A stretch of DNA of 29,739 nt from an uncultured Propionibacteriaceae bacterium. GTDB lineage: Bacteria > Actinomycetota > Actinomycetes > Propionibacteriales > Propionibacteriaceae. The DNA lies in contig CALKHV010000072.1 in NCBI GenBank assembly GCA_937988865.1, positions 1-29,739 on the forward strand. The letters are read 5' to 3'. Under the pieces are notes generated by a model. The model was given only the letters and a program-made list of their open reading frames with translations, made no database searches and was not told the origin of the DNA. A program made the translations under genes and the position numbers. Positions 28,122 through 29,739 of the stretch are shown here, in pieces (positions within the stretch are counted from its first letter, which is position 1; every line of letters begins with the position of its first letter).

Positions 28122-29739
28122 GGCACTGCTCACGACGGCTGCCATCGCCGTCGCCCTCGCCGCCGCCGACACCTATGTCGTCGTCCTCGCCCTGACCGAC
28201 ATGATGCGCGGTGTCGGGGTGGGCATCGACTCCCTCCAGCGGGCGACGCCGATCGTCTCGGGCTTCCTGCTCGGCTACGTCGCGGTGCTGCCCCTCGTCG
28301 GTCGGCTGGCCGACCTCGTCGACCGCCAGCGGGTGCTGCTCGCCTGCCTGGGGGTCTTCGTCATCGGGTCGGTGGTCACCGCCCTGGCCGTCGAGCTGCC
28401 CGTGCTCGTGGCCGGCCGGGTGATCCAGGGCATCGGCGGAGGAGGCCTGGTGCCGGCCACCCTGGCCATCGTCGCCCAGCTCTGGCCGCCGGACCGGCGC
28501 GGGGTACCCCTGGGTGTCGTCGGGGCGGTGCAGGAACTCGGGTCCGTGCTCGGCCCGGTGCTCGGCGCCCTCGTCCTCGTCATCGCTGACTGGCGGGCCA
28601 TCTTCTGGCTGAACGCGGTGCTGGGTCTGCTGCTCGCCGGTGCGGTGCTGTGGGTCGGGGGCGGAGCGCTGCCGAGGCCGCGCCCACACGTCGTGCTGCT
28701 CGCGGGGCTGGCCGCGACCGTCGGCATCCTCGCCCTCGCAGCCCCCGAGTCCCTCGCGACGAGCGTGCGCTGGGGAGTGCCGTTCGTGCCCTTCGGCGAC
28801 TCGACGTCGCGGCTCGCCACCCCCATCGGGCTCGTGGCGGGGGTGCTGATCCTGGCCGCCCTGCTGGTCGGCACGCGTGGTGCGTGGGCCCTGCTGCGCC
28901 GCGCCGACCTGCTCGGTGCGCTCCTTGTCGGTGGGGCACTCGGCTGCATCGTGCTGACCTTCGCCGCGGCCGAGCCGGAGACCGAGGTCGTCGGTCCGCT
29001 CGGCTACGCGTTGCTTCCCGTGGCGGTCCTGTTGTCGATCGCGTATGCCGTGCACCACCGCCGCTCGTCCTCACCCCTGGTGCCCCGTGGTCTGGTGCGT
29101 GGTCGCCTCGTGTGGGCCCTGGTCGTGTCGGTGCTCGTCGGGGTTGCCTTGGTGGCCGTCATCGTCGACGTCCCGCTGCTCGCCCGCCTCGTGCACACCA
29201 CCGACCAGACCGAGGCGGCGCTGGTGCTCGTCCGCTTCCTCATCGCGGTCCCGGTCGGGGCGCTGGCCGGAGGCTGGGCGCTGCGCCTGCTGGGCAACGG
29301 TGTGGTGTCCGCAGCCGGCCTCGCCCTCGCTGCCGTCGGCCTCGCCGTGATGACGACGTGGGGTCGCGGGTCGCTCGAGCAGGGCTCGTCGACCGTGGTG
29401 CTCGCTGCAGTGGGCCTCGGGATCGGGTTGGCCCTGGCCCCGGTGAACGACGCGGCGCTCGCGGGAGCCACCCACGATGCCCACGGCACGGCATCCGCGC
29501 TCGTCGTCGTGGCCCGGATGGTCGGCATGGTCGTCGGGATCGCGCTGCTGACAGCCGTCGGCCTCCACCAGTACTACATCGCGGTGGCCGCCCTGCCCGA
29601 CCCGACGGACACCGACGCGCTCAAGGATGCCGCGGTGCTTCAGGTGGCGTGGGCGTTCCGTGGGGCTGCGGTGGCCGCTGCTCTCGGGGCGCTCGCCTCC
29701 CTGGCGCTGGGGGTGCGCCGCCGTGCAGGTGAGGAACGG
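28090..29739 (+). CDS. P55-type MFS exporter (partial, runs off the window)
   Basis: A major facilitator of the mycobacterial P55 (Rv1410c) kind, which with LprG moves lipids to the cell surface and affects drug tolerance. From ATG 28090 the frame is open for 550 codons to the window end without a stop. Seen are AAADTYVVVLALTDMMRGVG in helix 1, GRLADLVDRQRV (motif A), AGRVIQGIGGGGLVPATLA, GAVQELGSVLGPVLGALV (motif C) and, late, APVNDAALAGATHDAHGTAS then ALVVVARMVGMVVGIALLT, characteristic of P55 homologues. At least 13 helices are predicted. The start lies inside lprG (32-base overlap), implying coupled translation. The C-terminus is missing from the window. Confidence 0.9.
   Translation, partial: MAPQRRSPAPRALLTTAAIAVALAAADTYVVVLALTDMMRGVGVGIDSLQRATPIVSGFLLGYVAVLPLVGRLADLVDRQRVLLACLGVFVIGSVVTALAVELPVLVAGRVIQGIGGGGLVPATLAIVAQLWPPDRRGVPLGVVGAVQELGSVLGPVLGALVLVIADWRAIFWLNAVLGLLLAGAVLWVGGGALPRPRPHVVLLAGLAATVGILALAAPESLATSVRWGVPFVPFGDSTSRLATPIGLVAGVLILAALLVGTRGAWALLRRADLLGALLVGGALGCIVLTFAAAEPETEVVGPLGYALLPVAVLLSIAYAVHHRRSSSPLVPRGLVRGRLVWALVVSVLVGVALVAVIVDVPLLARLVHTTDQTEAALVLVRFLIAVPVGALAGGWALRLLGNGVVSAAGLALAAVGLAVMTTWGRGSLEQGSSTVVLAAVGLGIGLALAPVNDAALAGATHDAHGTASALVVVARMVGMVVGIALLTAVGLHQYYIAVAALPDPTDTDALKDAAVLQVAWAFRGAAVAAALGALASLALGVRRRAGEER

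Overview
The window is high-GC DNA from an actinobacterium. The dnaK-grpE-dnaJ-hspR order, HspR/HAIR heat-shock control, a polyphosphate glucokinase and an lprG/P55 pair all point to Actinomycetota. A Micrococcales host, perhaps Intrasporangiaceae-like, is my guess and is not proven by the sequence. The window splits at about position 17,270 into a mobile island on the left and conserved chromosome on the right.

Left part (1-17,270) reads as one complete Tn7-like transposon. Its two termini match: the first 23 bases of the window and the bottom strand running inward from 17,270 agree at 18 of 23 positions, both begin TGT, and both have the first TGTC transposase-type site at the same offset. 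Next to the right end is a four-gene transposition operon on the minus strand: TnsA-like endonuclease, TnsB/TniA DDE transposase, TnsC/TniB ATPase and a long TniQ. The first three junctions overlap by 4 or 32 bases. Behind TniQ lie a small unknown ORF and a remnant of a second TniA-like gene.

The cargo is a sugar regulon on the minus strand. A ROK repressor is followed by a sugar/H+ symporter, PfkB kinase, GH65 disaccharide phosphorylase, polyphosphate glucokinase, glucose-6-phosphate dehydrogenase and 6-phosphogluconate dehydrogenase. The last genes are mostly joined by 4-base start/stop overlaps. Together they would import a glucoside, split it with phosphate, phosphorylate released glucose with polyphosphate and feed the oxidative pentose phosphate pathway with little ATP cost. 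A decayed MFS efflux gene sits near the left end.

Right part (17,271-29,739) is core chromosome. It starts with the dnaK operon, whose promoter carries two HAIR boxes only 55 bp from the transposon end. Then come a convergent terminator, a TspO-like membrane protein (minus), an LCP cell-wall ligase, gluconokinase, clpB with its own HAIR box, an unusual nested hairpin repeat, and the lipoprotein LprG translationally overlapped with a P55-type MFS exporter that runs off the window. The 7-mer GGATGCC/GGCATCC is about seven times denser in this part than in the transposon, which independently supports the boundary.
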